Origin: Bacteroidota bacterium
Lineage (GTDB): Bacteria; Bacteroidota; Bacteroidia; Bacteroidales; Prolixibacteraceae
Direction of reading: 5' to 3'
Length of the DNA stretch: 64,000 nt
NCBI GenBank assembly: GCA_023428545.1
Contig: JAEYXH010000012.1
Span: 39,067 to 103,066 of the forward strand
In this document: positions 43,417 to 52,240 of the stretch, one piece after another
How the letters are laid out: the number at the start of each line of letters is the position of its first letter
Position numbering within the stretch: position 1 is the stretch's first letter
Notes under the pieces: generated by a model
Databases searched by the model: none
Seen by the model: the letters and a program-made list of their open reading frames with translations, nothing else
Told to the model about the DNA's origin: nothing
Position numbers and translations under genes: made by a program

Positions 43417-44022
43417 TTATTTAGAGGCAGAGATGGATTGGTCGGTTTTAAATTCAATGCGATATTCCAACTCAAAATCATCGCCCGTTTTGATGGTTCC
43501 CATCATGGCTGTTGGAGGTTTAATCCCGAAATCACTCATCTTGAGTTTCACAATCCCATTTACGGCAACGACTTGATCTGATTTGACCGTCCCTGTGAAT
43601 GGAACATTGATTGTCCGGGAAGTTCCTGCAATTTCAAGTTTTCCCTGAAGGGTCCCATTGAAGTTCTTCCCTTGTGTCGTGACGGTTATTCCTTCTGACT
43701 GTGAAAATTTTATTTCCGGATGTTGTTTCGATTTCAACGCATCAAGGGCTTTTTCGTCCATGAGGCTATGTTTGCTTTTAAGCCCTTTAGACAAACTGGA
43801 AAATTTCACATCGTCGATAAATAGTTTGTTTTCCTGATGCTCTATTCCCATTTCGACGTTCACGATTGTCGATTCCATTTCCCAATCGTGTACAGTAGAC
43901 GTACCTTTTACAAGAACCTTGCTTTGTGCAGGAACATTTTTGAAAGGAATCTGGGACTGCAGTGGGCCATGAATCATGAAAGCCACCATGGCAACCATTA
44001 ATAATTTGAATCTTGTTTTCAT
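43417..44022 (-). CDS. YceI-family protein, secreted
   Basis: A 201-residue periplasmic protein with signal peptide ending LQSQ. It shows the canonical YceI pattern: STVHDWEMES near residue 44, a KSKQHPEIKFSQS strand near residue 95, GKLEIAGTSRTINVPF near residue 127 and KLKMSDFGIKPPTAMMGTIKTGDDFE near residue 160 (core MSDFGIKPPTAMMGTIKTGD). Likely binds a quinone/isoprenoid-like lipid. First gene of the porin operon; a 19-bp palindrome lies about 90 bp upstream. Confidence 0.88.
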   Translation of the reverse strand: MKTRFKLLMVAMVAFMIHGPLQSQIPFKNVPAQSKVLVKGTSTVHDWEMESTIVNVEMGIEHQENKLFIDDVKFSSLSKGLKSKHSLMDEKALDALKSKQHPEIKFSQSEGITVTTQGKNFNGTLQGKLEIAGTSRTINVPFTGTVKSDQVVAVNGIVKLKMSDFGIKPPTAMMGTIKTGDDFELEYRIEFKTDQSISASK

Positions 44023-44103
44023 ATGCTATTTTTTAATGAACAAAAAATTAAACCCGGCTAATACCTATTAAATATTGCTTAGAAACTATATCAAATAAAT
44101 AAA

Positions 44104-44129
44104 ATAGGAATCCTATCAAATAGATAGGA
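44104..44129. promoter_or_regulatory. Overlapping perfect palindromes before the yceI-porin operon
   Basis: ATAGGA-A-TCCTAT (44104-44116) overlaps TCCTATC-AAATA-GATAGGA (44111-44129); the middle arm is shared. On the minus strand a TTTG box (44133-44130) precedes it, so a repressor bound here would sit in the promoter. The Rrf2 regulator at the end of the operon is the likely binder (inference). Confidence 0.6.
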
Positions 44130-44309
44130 CAAAGGTATATGTTTTTTAAATAATATGATTTACATATCCATGTTATAAAACATAGAATTATGTAGAAGGA
44201 GAGTATATGTCAATGAAAATAAGTAACATAGAGCCAAGGTGGCCTTCGTGTCAAATTGAAGTCATCTTAACCAGATATTAATTTGGAAGTCATAAAAATT
44301 GATTCGGAA

Positions 44310-45794
44310 TCAGACTGAATGAATTCCAAATATCAGATTTCCATAGAAATACATCATCAGCATAATGATAACAGCCCCGACAAGGTTTATCAAAAGCCCG
44401 GTGCGGGCCATTTGTCCGATGGTTATCCGTCCGCTGCCAAAAATGATGGCGTTTGGCGGGGTTGCAACGGGTAACATAAAAGCCATGGATGCGGAAAGGG
44501 TTGCTGGGATCATCAGCATTAAGGGATGTATTCCCGAGGTGATGGAAAGTCCGGCAAGGATGGGTAGGATCATCTCGGTAGTGGCAGTGTTGGACGTGAG
44601 TTCGGTCAGGAAGGTAATTACCAGTGAAATGGTGAGTATGACCAACATGGGGTGAAGTGAGGCAACCCCGGATAATCTTTCGCCGAACCAAAGTGAGAGG
44701 CCCGATTCTTTTAAACCTGTAGCAAGTGCAAATCCTCCGCCAAAGAGCAGTAAAATTTGCCAGGGAATCTTACTTGCGGTATGCCAGTCAAGGAGCTTTT
44801 CCGTCTTGGGTTTTTTAGCGGGGATAATAAACAGGATTATCGCCATCAAAATTGCTATTGTCCCATCGTTTATAAAAGATGATTCGGGAAATACCCTCGA
44901 CCAACCCGGAATTGTAAGGTGTCCAAAAACCAGATCCACCCTGAAGATCCAAAGCAGGGCAAGACTCGCAAATACAACCGATACCCACTTCTCTTCATAT
45001 GAAATTGAGCCGATGGATCTCAACTGATTAGCGAAGATGTTTTTTGGTACCTGAACCCATTCACTGCCAACAGGTCTGTAACTGTAATAAAGGACTGCCC
45101 AAATGATTATAGAAATGATCAGGCTAACGGGAAGCGCAAAAATGAGCCACTGGGAGAATGGTATGGATCCTGCATCCGGGAAATAGATTTCATAAATTCT
45201 TACGAATGAAAGGTTGGGTGGGGTGCCAACGAGAGTTGCCATTCCCCCGGCAGAAGCACTATAGGCAATCCCAAGGAGCAATCCGATACTGAATCTGGAA
45301 GCTTTCCCATGATTCATAATTTCGTCAAGTTGGGTAATTATTGACATGGCGATCGGCAACATCATCATGGTCGTTGCCGTATTGGAAATCCACATGGACA
45401 AAAAGAAGCTGGCAACCATAAATCCGGCAAGAATACTGGCTGGCTTAACTCCGGTCATACTTAAAATCTTTAAGGCAATTCTGCGATGCAGATTCCATTT
45501 TTCCATTGCGAGTGCCACAAGGAACCCGCCCATAAACAAAAATATAACGTCATTAAAGTAGGCAGAGGATACTGTTTTGTTGTCCAATACGCCAAACAAG
45601 GGAAATAGCGCTACCGGAAGAAGAGAAGTTATCGCGAGTGGGACTGCTTCCGTTATCCACCAGACTGCCATTAGCAAGGCAATGCAGAAAGTATAGGTTA
45701 TCTTTGGATTCTCTGGATCCAAATCTGCAAAGAGCAGAATGCAGACAATGATGATTGGGGTTATAACGAAGCTGACCAATTCTTTGACTTTCAT
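44310..45794 (-). CDS. DASS/SLC13-family sodium-coupled anion symporter
   Basis: A 494-residue transporter with about 11-12 membrane helices. SLC13 signatures: the SNTAT motif appears twice as a repeat pair, in MWISNTATTMMMLPIA near residue 135 and LTSNTATTEMILPIL near residue 410, each marking a sodium/substrate hairpin, and the TPPNLSF / TPPNAIIFGSG loops follow. Typical substrates are C4-dicarboxylates, citrate or sulfate; the sequence does not decide. It is transcribed alone, 287 bp before the yceI operon. Confidence 0.92.
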   Translation of the reverse strand: MKVKELVSFVITPIIIVCILLFADLDPENPKITYTFCIALLMAVWWITEAVPLAITSLLPVALFPLFGVLDNKTVSSAYFNDVIFLFMGGFLVALAMEKWNLHRRIALKILSMTGVKPASILAGFMVASFFLSMWISNTATTMMMLPIAMSIITQLDEIMNHGKASRFSIGLLLGIAYSASAGGMATLVGTPPNLSFVRIYEIYFPDAGSIPFSQWLIFALPVSLIISIIIWAVLYYSYRPVGSEWVQVPKNIFANQLRSIGSISYEEKWVSVVFASLALLWIFRVDLVFGHLTIPGWSRVFPESSFINDGTIAILMAIILFIIPAKKPKTEKLLDWHTASKIPWQILLLFGGGFALATGLKESGLSLWFGERLSGVASLHPMLVILTISLVITFLTELTSNTATTEMILPILAGLSITSGIHPLMLMIPATLSASMAFMLPVATPPNAIIFGSGRITIGQMARTGLLINLVGAVIIMLMMYFYGNLIFGIHSV

Positions 45795-46246
45795 AGTCTT
45801 TCAGTATATAGCGAGCTAATTTAGAAATAAATGCACGAATAGGTCAGATTTATTTTAAACGAAAAGGCCGGAATTTCTCCGGCCTTTTGTCCGGTTAACA
45901 TCCTCCGATGTAACCAGTAACTCACCCCAAGTATTTCATTAAATGTGACATCCTCAATTGGTGTCCTGCTATGATTATAATAGCTGTTCTGTGTTTTCTT
46001 ACTTTTGCTTCCCTTGAATTTTTAAAGGAGGTAATCTCGGGATGCAGCACTTCAGTGTGTTCGAATTTTTAATTGGCGCCGATTATTCCAGGCGCTATAT
46101 TCATTTTGAAAAGGGGAAATAGGTTTAAAGTAAAGAACGGTTTTCGTCGCTTCCTTTTCCCGGCTGAGTTCCTGATTCCAAGGCCAGATTGTTCTGAAGG
46201 AAATCAGTCACTCAGCGGAAAATGGAATTTGATATATAAGACGGAA
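45795..46246. other. 452-bp gene-free stretch
   Basis: Lies between the start of the symporter gene and the stop of the DUF4382 gene, both on the minus strand. Besides the terminator at 45862-45888 I see no gene: a 54-codon minus-strand frame reading across the terminator lacks a start codon, and the plus-strand frame at 46073 overlaps the DUF4382 gene. Confidence 0.6.
45862..45888. terminator. Perfect hairpin terminator
   Basis: AAAAGGCCGG-AATTTCT-CCGGCCTTTT, 10-bp perfect stem with A- and T-runs, able to act in both directions. For the minus strand it would end the DUF4382 transcript 360 bp past its stop. Confidence 0.75.
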
Positions 46247-47137
46247 CTATGGTTCTGTTGTTTCTGCTTCCAAAGTAAAGTTTACAGTGGTTGATGCTCC
46301 TGGTGTTACAGGTATGTCAAATACTGTATCGTTCTTAAATCCAGGTAGCACACAAACTGCGGTATAGATGCCTTCATGCAGACCGATAAGTCTGAAGTTT
46401 CCCATTTCGTCGGTGAAGGAAGATACCAGGATCAGATCTTCTTCTTCCATTTCTGGTTCGAATTCATCTTCCGGGATCAGAAGCTTAACCCTTGCGTTTT
46501 CAAGCGGGCTATCCAATGAGTCTTTTACAGATCCCTGTATCCGACCGGCAGCTCCCAAATATACTCCCCTGACTACAGGTTTGAAGTTAAATCCGATAAT
46601 ATTGCCGCCAGCTACATTGCCTTTTGCGACAAATGATTTACTGACATCGAAATCCAGAAGCACATCTGAAGTCTGGCCGGCTTCGATCATTATTGCCGGC
46701 TGGATCTTAATTTTTAATCCGCTCTCTGAGCCACTGGGTACTTTGAGATCATACACTTCCCCATTATTCAAGGTTACTTTTGAGTCGACAACCCTGAGTC
46801 TTATCAAGTCATATGATCCGGGCTCCAAATCAACTGAAGCAATCTGTTCAGTAATACCGTTGGTTAAATCGAGAAGGTCAAACTCCATTTCACCCTCTGC
46901 AATAACCATGAATGATCCATTCTCGTCTTCCATTTCAGCATCAGAGGTTTTTCTGATTTCCACCCTGTCGATTGTTACCCAGGTACTGCTGACGAGTTGG
47001 ATTGGGAAAGGGGCATCCGTTAAATGAACATTTAACCTACCCTTGCCTTCTGGCATCGAGTTTTCATCTGTGTTACATCCTGTAAAGGCAATTACTGCAA
47101 ATATTAGTAACGCCAATGACCATTTCATCTGTTTCAT
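46247..47137 (-). CDS. DUF4382 lipoprotein with carboxypeptidase-regulatory-like domain
   Basis: A 296-residue lipoprotein: signal ending at a lipobox-like FTGC (Cys20). Residues about 35-190 fit DUF4382 (GRLNVHLTDAPFPIQ, FDLLDLTNG, IRLRVVDSKVTLNNG, DVLLDFDVSKSFV). Residues about 200-292 fit a carboxypeptidase-regulatory-like beta-sandwich (GRIQGSVKDSLDSPLENARV, GLHEGIYTAVCVLPGF). Such proteins are surface or outer-membrane lipoproteins of unknown function. ATG at 47128 is an alternative start. Confidence 0.85.
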   Translation of the reverse strand: MKQMKWSLALLIFAVIAFTGCNTDENSMPEGKGRLNVHLTDAPFPIQLVSSTWVTIDRVEIRKTSDAEMEDENGSFMVIAEGEMEFDLLDLTNGITEQIASVDLEPGSYDLIRLRVVDSKVTLNNGEVYDLKVPSGSESGLKIKIQPAIMIEAGQTSDVLLDFDVSKSFVAKGNVAGGNIIGFNFKPVVRGVYLGAAGRIQGSVKDSLDSPLENARVKLLIPEDEFEPEMEEEDLILVSSFTDEMGNFRLIGLHEGIYTAVCVLPGFKNDTVFDIPVTPGASTTVNFTLEAETTEP

Positions 47138-47342
47138 AGCCTAACTATTTTAAAGACTGGTTATCTAAATCATCAATTACGCCAAATCCAGATACAAAAT
47201 ATGTGCAGTTATGGCATCTTGACTTCAATTGGCTATAAATCAGGACAAACTGTGATTTGGAGGATGAGTCAATTTTATCAAAATGTGTTGAAAGGCTATC
47301 AATTTGAAAAACTAATAGCCTGGGTTATGAGATAAATGGGCC

Positions 47343-48137
47343 TTATTTTGAAACTTTGAGTATTAGAAGAGCTCCCCTGACTACCACAATAAAGATAATA
47401 GCTCCAATGATTAGGTCGGGCAATGGCGAAGATGTCCATGTTACCAATAAACCCGCAATGACCACACCAAGGTTTATGATGACATCGTTTGAAGTAAATA
47501 TCAGGCTGGCTTTCATGTGAGCTTCCTCCTTGCTTTCTGATTTTTGTAGCAGGTAGAGGCAAATTGCATTGGCTGCAAGTGCAAATATCGAAATGGTTAT
47601 CATTGTTTGCGGATCGGGTAGCATCCCATTGCCCAAGAATCGTCTGATGATTTCAGCAAAGCCTGCCAGTGCAAGGAGAAGCTGAAAATATCCTGCAATC
47701 CTTGCAACGTTCTTTTTTCTTGATATTGCGGCACCCACGGCCAGAAGGCTGATTCCATAGACAAAAGCATCAGCCAGCATATCGAGGCTGTCAGCTACCA
47801 GTCCCATTGAACCTGAGATCCATCCGTATACAATTTCAATCAGGAAGAAAGCGAAGTTAATCAGCAATACTGTCCAAAGAAGTTTTTTCTGTTCCGTGTT
47901 TTGCTTTTGGGGGGCTGTTTCAGTTTCTTCGGTGGCAATTCTCTTACCTCCCAGATTTAATTCCTGTATTGCTTGTTCCAGTATGATTGGGTCAGATGTG
48001 TGATATACCGTCAGTTGTCGGTCCGACAGGTTAAAGTCCAGACCATTAATCCCTTCCATTCCGTCGAGTTTCATCCTGATGAGCTTTTCCTCTGATGGAC
48101 AATCCATATGGGAAATTTTGAAAAGGGATTTTTTCAT
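47343..48137 (-). CDS. Cation transporter (CDF-like) with N-terminal metal-binding domain
   Basis: A 264-residue protein. Residues 1-70 resemble a heavy-metal-associated domain (SHMDCPSEEKLIRMKLDGM), although the second Cys of the usual CxxC is replaced by Ser-Glu. Residues about 85-260 hold five or six membrane helices with the cation-diffusion-facilitator marks VADSLDMLADAFVYGISL near residue 118 and ASLIFTSNDVIINLGVVIAG near residue 210. No long C-terminal cytoplasmic domain is present. Likely exports a divalent metal such as zinc; alone in its transcript. Confidence 0.85.
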   Translation of the reverse strand: MKKSLFKISHMDCPSEEKLIRMKLDGMEGINGLDFNLSDRQLTVYHTSDPIILEQAIQELNLGGKRIATEETETAPQKQNTEQKKLLWTVLLINFAFFLIEIVYGWISGSMGLVADSLDMLADAFVYGISLLAVGAAISRKKNVARIAGYFQLLLALAGFAEIIRRFLGNGMLPDPQTMITISIFALAANAICLYLLQKSESKEEAHMKASLIFTSNDVIINLGVVIAGLLVTWTSSPLPDLIIGAIIFIVVVRGALLILKVSK

Positions 48138-48156
48138 CTGTGCTTCCGTTTTTATT

Positions 48157-48164
48157 CAAAAATA
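48157..48164 (-). promoter_or_regulatory. Candidate -7 box for the cation transporter gene
   Basis: On the minus strand TATTTTTG fits TAnnTTTG, 20 nt before the start codon. No clear -33 box. Confidence 0.3.
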
Positions 48165-48211
48165 ATACAATTTGCTCTTTAATTGAATTGTATCGTGTGC
48201 ATTTCAATAAA

Positions 48212-48244
48212 AAGGAGCCATCCGGTTTTACCCGTTGGCTCCTT
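48212..48244 (-). terminator. Terminator of the tricorn protease gene
   Basis: AAGGAGCCA / TGGCTCCTT stem with a 15-nt loop, followed on the minus strand by a TTTTTATT tract; 37 bp past the stop at 48281. Confidence 0.7.
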
Positions 48245-48280
48245 ATGTATTGGTTAAAGAAATTAAAAAGTCAGTGACAT

Positions 48281-51200
48281 TTATTTTTTAGGTTGGATGG
48301 CTGGCGTTGGAAAGGGTGGAGGGGTTACCTCAGGTTTTCTTTGTTCATCAATCAGCCTGAGGGCTTCTTTAATGGCTCTCAGTAGCTGGGGATCTTCACC
48401 TTTTTGCAGCGATTTGGCATCCTGCCGAACCTCAATGTCTGGTGCAACACCTGAATTTTCAGCTACCCATTTTTGGTTAATGGGGTCAAATACGGCGTTG
48501 TCAGGTGCAGTGATCATCCCGCCATCAATCAATGGGTAATGCACCGATGACTTAACAAGGCCCCCCCATGTAGTAGTCCCAATCAGTGGTCCTGCTTTTT
48601 GTTGCCTGAATACCCACGGGAAAAAATCACCTCCTGATCCGGCCATTTCATTGATAAGAAGTACCTTGGGTCCCAGAATTCCTGCGGGTAACCGCAAAGG
48701 TTTACCGTTGGGGACTTCATTTGTCAAAGATGCCCGCAAATTTCGGGTCATGAGATCGACCATGTAATCGTCAAGCAGTCCGCCACCGTTGTATCGTTCA
48801 TCGATTACTGCTCCTTCCTTGTCCTGTTGTGCAAAGAAATAGCGGTTGAATGATACAAACCCTGCCCCGCTGGTGTTGGGTATCCATACATACGCCAGAC
48901 GGCCATTGGAAAGACTGTCGACCAACCTGCGGTTGTCCTCGACCCAAGCCCTGGTGCGAAGATCATTTTCGTTGCTGATGGGTGTTATGGTTTCTTGCCA
49001 CGATCCTTCGTAAGCAGGGGATGAATTAATGTGAAGAATGGTCTGTTTCCCGGCTGTGCCATCCAGAAATCGGTATGGGTCATCATTGGCATTCATTTCG
49101 TTCCCGTTGATTCCCGTTAGATAATAACCTTCCCTGATTTTAAGTTCAGGTCGGTCAAGTGGACTTGATAGTTCAGGATTCCAGCTTTCGGAAGTGTAAA
49201 TTCTTTTAATTTTCCATCTGCCCTGGTCTGGCACAAGGTCGGCACCCAATAAGCCTACGGTGTTTCTGTCTGTATCAGGGTAGTCGCCCCCGCCAACAAA
49301 ACTATGCCCAACCGAGAGTTCCCCGTTCACCATATCTAAGATATAGGTCAGGTCATCCCTGTGACGGATATGTGGTACCAGGGGTGAATAGCGTTGGTAT
49401 ACCTCTTGCCAGTCGCGACCGTGCAGGTTGGGATCGTAGAAGTAGTCTCGCTCAACCCGCCATGCTTCTTCAAAGATCTGTTTCCATTCGGCTGCCCGAT
49501 CCAGTTTTACCTGCAAATTCACTTTTACGGATTTCCCATCCGAACCTGAAGGCTTGTCAGTGTCCATGACCTTCCAGTCGCCATTGACACGGGCCAGCAT
49601 TTTATTTCCATCGGCAGACACCGAAATTTGGCTGGCTCCACTGATGTATTCCTTGGCTTCCCGTTTTTCAATCGAGAATTTGTGAATGGTGAGTCCAGGG
49701 GTGTTTTGCTTACGTTCCATTACAAAAACATGACACTTAGGACCGGTAACCATCATCTGGTAATTTCGTTTGGGCATGGGTATCGGGATGATTCTGCGCT
49801 GAATGCCATCGAAATCGATGATTACCTTTACTCCTTCCTCTTTCTTCTCATCTTTTACTTCATCACTTTTCTTGTCGGTTTTCTTATTTTTCCCATTGGT
49901 AGTTTCCGCCTCTTTTGTATCCGGTTTTTTTTCTTCCTCCTTTGCTTTCTCTTCATCGCTGCGTGGCTTGAAAGGAGAGGCTTCATCCTTTTTCAGGTTG
50001 ATGAGATAAGCGTTGTATTCAGGATTTGAAGTTTGTGAACTGGTATTTGCCCATCCGGAGCTTAAGGCCCATTCAGTGCTGGCCAGGAAATAGAGACGAA
50101 GTCCGTCTGCGTCCCAGGCTGGTGAAAATGAGTCGGCAAATGGATCCGTAAGGGAAGTGGCAGTTTGTTTTTCAGCCGACCATACCATGATGGTGCGAAA
50201 GCCATTGCTGCCAGCCTTGGAATAGGCAAGCCATTTTGAATCGGGTGACCAGGTAAGACCCATGGAACCCCGTTCCAGATTATTACCGGCAATATCAACA
50301 GTTTTGATATCTCCGGTTTCTATATTGATGACCCTGATTCTTACGTCATCGTCAGTAAAGGCGATGTGTTTACCATCGGGCGACCATGCAGGCTCCCAAG
50401 CCATCTTTGATTCTCCAATGGACAAGGACCGCGGCTCCGCCATGCCGTCCTGTACACCGATCATCAAACTGTAACCCTGACCCGAAGCATCAGAAAACCA
50501 GGCAACCTGATTTCCCTTGGGAGACCAGACAGGAGCCCGGTCTGCAACTCCTGATGAGATTGTCAGGTTTCGTGGATCACCATGTTCAACAGGTACAGTG
50601 AAAATTTCTCCCCTTGCCTCTAATAATACCCTCTTGCCAGTCGGCGAAAGGGATGCTGAAGTCGCCCTGGATGAAACATCAACCCATTTGGTTTCTGCCC
50701 AAGGAAAATCACCTGTAATGGTGATTTCCAGATTTTGGGAAGTGTTGTTGTCCTGGTTCAGGACATGCAGGAACCCATCACGTTCGTAAACCAATTCCTT
50801 CTCATTTCCGGCAAGCCATTTAATGTCGGAGCCGGTGAACCTGGTTATTTGTTCCAGTTTTTCTGTAGAAGTGTCGAACGCCCAAATGTTGCTGGTCCAA
50901 TCCCTGTCAGATAAAAAATAGATTTTGTTCCCTATCCACAAAGGTTGTAGATCAATGCTTCGTTCGTTGGGAATCAGGGTCTCTGTATGTTTTTCAAGAT
51001 CCAGGATGATTAATGGTGTATTTTGTCCTCCACGGTAGTTTCGCCATTCGATATCCCACCGTGATACGCGGTCGATGGCAATTTTTCTACCATCAGGACT
51101 GAAGGAGCCATCAAACCCCCATTGTTCGGCAACTGGAGTTGAAGGGCCTCCTGTGACCGGCACGGTCCATAATCTGCCATAAGATGGGGGAGCTGATTCT

Positions 51201-51655
51201 CTTGCCGAGGTGTACAAAATATTCTTCCCGTCAGGTGTCCATCCTTTTACCCTGGATGCGGCTGGGTACCAGGTCAGCCGTTCCGGGGTCCCGCCGGTTG
51301 AAGCTACAACATACACCGCAATGGTACCTGCACGGTTCGAATTAAATGCAATTTTTGTCCCGTCGGGAGAAAAGCGAGGCTCGCTCTCAACAGCGGGCGT
51401 GCTGGTAATCCTGAGAAGTTGGCTTCCGTCAAGATTGGATGTCCATATATCACCTCCCGAAACAAACACAATCTTATCAGCGTGAATGTCTGGTTGGCGT
51501 AAAAGACGAGATGATTCACCCGTAACAGTGGCAGATGACATCAAAAAGAAAAAAACTGCGGATAAGAGGTAGAAGTAAATTTTTAACCGAAAGTTTCCAA
51601 AGAGGTGGTTTCTACCAGTTTGGGATAGTTTGTTGCTTAGTTGTGATTGATCCAT
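48281..51655 (-). CDS. Tricorn protease homologue (S41 family), exported
   Basis: A 1124-residue peptidase. An N-terminal hydrophobic signal (IYFYLLSAVFFFLMSSATV, near residue 27) is followed by two beta-propeller regions with WD/PD40-like repeats (SPDGTKIAFNSNR, WSPDGKHIAFTDDD). Residues about 555-608 are a highly charged Lys/Glu insertion. The C-terminal part has the tricorn core and PDZ regions and the S41 catalytic portion: DERYNGGG near residue 960 and the nucleophile loop MAGSGGDFF near residue 1010. Tricorn trims oligopeptides; this copy should act in the periplasm. Flanked by terminators, so it is a single-gene unit. Confidence 0.92.
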   Translation of the reverse strand: MDQSQLSNKLSQTGRNHLFGNFRLKIYFYLLSAVFFFLMSSATVTGESSRLLRQPDIHADKIVFVSGGDIWTSNLDGSQLLRITSTPAVESEPRFSPDGTKIAFNSNRAGTIAVYVVASTGGTPERLTWYPAASRVKGWTPDGKNILYTSARESAPPSYGRLWTVPVTGGPSTPVAEQWGFDGSFSPDGRKIAIDRVSRWDIEWRNYRGGQNTPLIILDLEKHTETLIPNERSIDLQPLWIGNKIYFLSDRDWTSNIWAFDTSTEKLEQITRFTGSDIKWLAGNEKELVYERDGFLHVLNQDNNTSQNLEITITGDFPWAETKWVDVSSRATSASLSPTGKRVLLEARGEIFTVPVEHGDPRNLTISSGVADRAPVWSPKGNQVAWFSDASGQGYSLMIGVQDGMAEPRSLSIGESKMAWEPAWSPDGKHIAFTDDDVRIRVINIETGDIKTVDIAGNNLERGSMGLTWSPDSKWLAYSKAGSNGFRTIMVWSAEKQTATSLTDPFADSFSPAWDADGLRLYFLASTEWALSSGWANTSSQTSNPEYNAYLINLKKDEASPFKPRSDEEKAKEEEKKPDTKEAETTNGKNKKTDKKSDEVKDEKKEEGVKVIIDFDGIQRRIIPIPMPKRNYQMMVTGPKCHVFVMERKQNTPGLTIHKFSIEKREAKEYISGASQISVSADGNKMLARVNGDWKVMDTDKPSGSDGKSVKVNLQVKLDRAAEWKQIFEEAWRVERDYFYDPNLHGRDWQEVYQRYSPLVPHIRHRDDLTYILDMVNGELSVGHSFVGGGDYPDTDRNTVGLLGADLVPDQGRWKIKRIYTSESWNPELSSPLDRPELKIREGYYLTGINGNEMNANDDPYRFLDGTAGKQTILHINSSPAYEGSWQETITPISNENDLRTRAWVEDNRRLVDSLSNGRLAYVWIPNTSGAGFVSFNRYFFAQQDKEGAVIDERYNGGGLLDDYMVDLMTRNLRASLTNEVPNGKPLRLPAGILGPKVLLINEMAGSGGDFFPWVFRQQKAGPLIGTTTWGGLVKSSVHYPLIDGGMITAPDNAVFDPINQKWVAENSGVAPDIEVRQDAKSLQKGEDPQLLRAIKEALRLIDEQRKPEVTPPPFPTPAIQPKK

Positions 51656-51678
51656 TTTCTCCAGGATTTAATTGTTTT

Positions 51679-51728
51679 GAAAAAAGATAGTGTATGAGAA
51701 ATTCAGTAGACTGAATCTATACACTATC
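51679..51728 (-). terminator. Terminator of the SRPBCC-VOC pair
   Basis: Two stacked stems, GATAGTGTAT / ATACACTATC outside and ATTCAG / CTGAAT inside, followed on the minus strand by TTTTTT. It lies 43 bp past the VOC stop. Confidence 0.75.
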
Positions 51729-51770
51729 TATCTGACTGCGAGATAATAAAAATGTTACAGACTGATGCTG

Positions 51771-52217
51771 TCAAACATTTGGATTTTCGGTGCAGTTAAA
51801 CATCCATTGCACGCCAAAGCGATCCCTGCAGCTTCCATAATAATCACCCCAGAACATATCCTGTAAATCCTGTTCTATGGTTCCTCCCTCGGATAATACA
51901 TTAAAAAGCGACCGTGTTTCTTCGCGTGTATCGGGTTGCAGCATAATATATACATTGTTCCCGTTTGTCACCTTAAATCCCATGGATTCAGGGGCATCGG
52001 AACCCATCAGCATGTGACCTCCCAAAATCGGCAGTGAAACATGCATGACCAGATTTTTGTCTTCCTCGGGTAACGGTGGCATTTCCTCAGACACCGGAAC
52101 ATCTTTGAATCGCATGATGCCAGGTTCAACAAATTTGCTACCGAAGACTTCGCTGTAAAATTGGAATGCCTCCTCCGTGGAGCGCTCAAAATTGAGATAA
52201 ATACTTACTGTTGCCAT
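51771..52217 (-). CDS. VOC-family protein (PhnB-like)
   Basis: A 148-residue glyoxalase/bleomycin-resistance-fold protein with the PhnB-type beginning VSIYLNFERSTEEAFQFYSEVFG and end WGDYYGSCRDRFGVQWMFN. Many such proteins are of unknown substrate. The gene follows the SRPBCC gene with a 23-bp gap and ends at the terminator at 51679-51728, forming a two-gene unit. Confidence 0.85.
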   Translation of the reverse strand: MATVSIYLNFERSTEEAFQFYSEVFGSKFVEPGIMRFKDVPVSEEMPPLPEEDKNLVMHVSLPILGGHMLMGSDAPESMGFKVTNGNNVYIMLQPDTREETRSLFNVLSEGGTIEQDLQDMFWGDYYGSCRDRFGVQWMFNCTENPNV

Positions 52218-52240
52218 GATGGGAATAATTTATGAATGTC

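Noticed and set aside
44207..44281. 24-codon plus-strand frame with AAGGAG five bases upstream
   Set aside because: The ribosome site is good but the peptide has no recognisable features and no promoter or conservation evidence; kept only as a note.
45840..46000. 54-codon minus-strand frame reading across the hairpin at 45862
   Set aside because: No start codon follows the preceding stop, and it runs through a perfect terminator.
46368..47027. 219-codon open frame antisense to the DUF4382 gene
   Set aside because: Ser/Thr-rich mirror of the real coding strand, no start signals.
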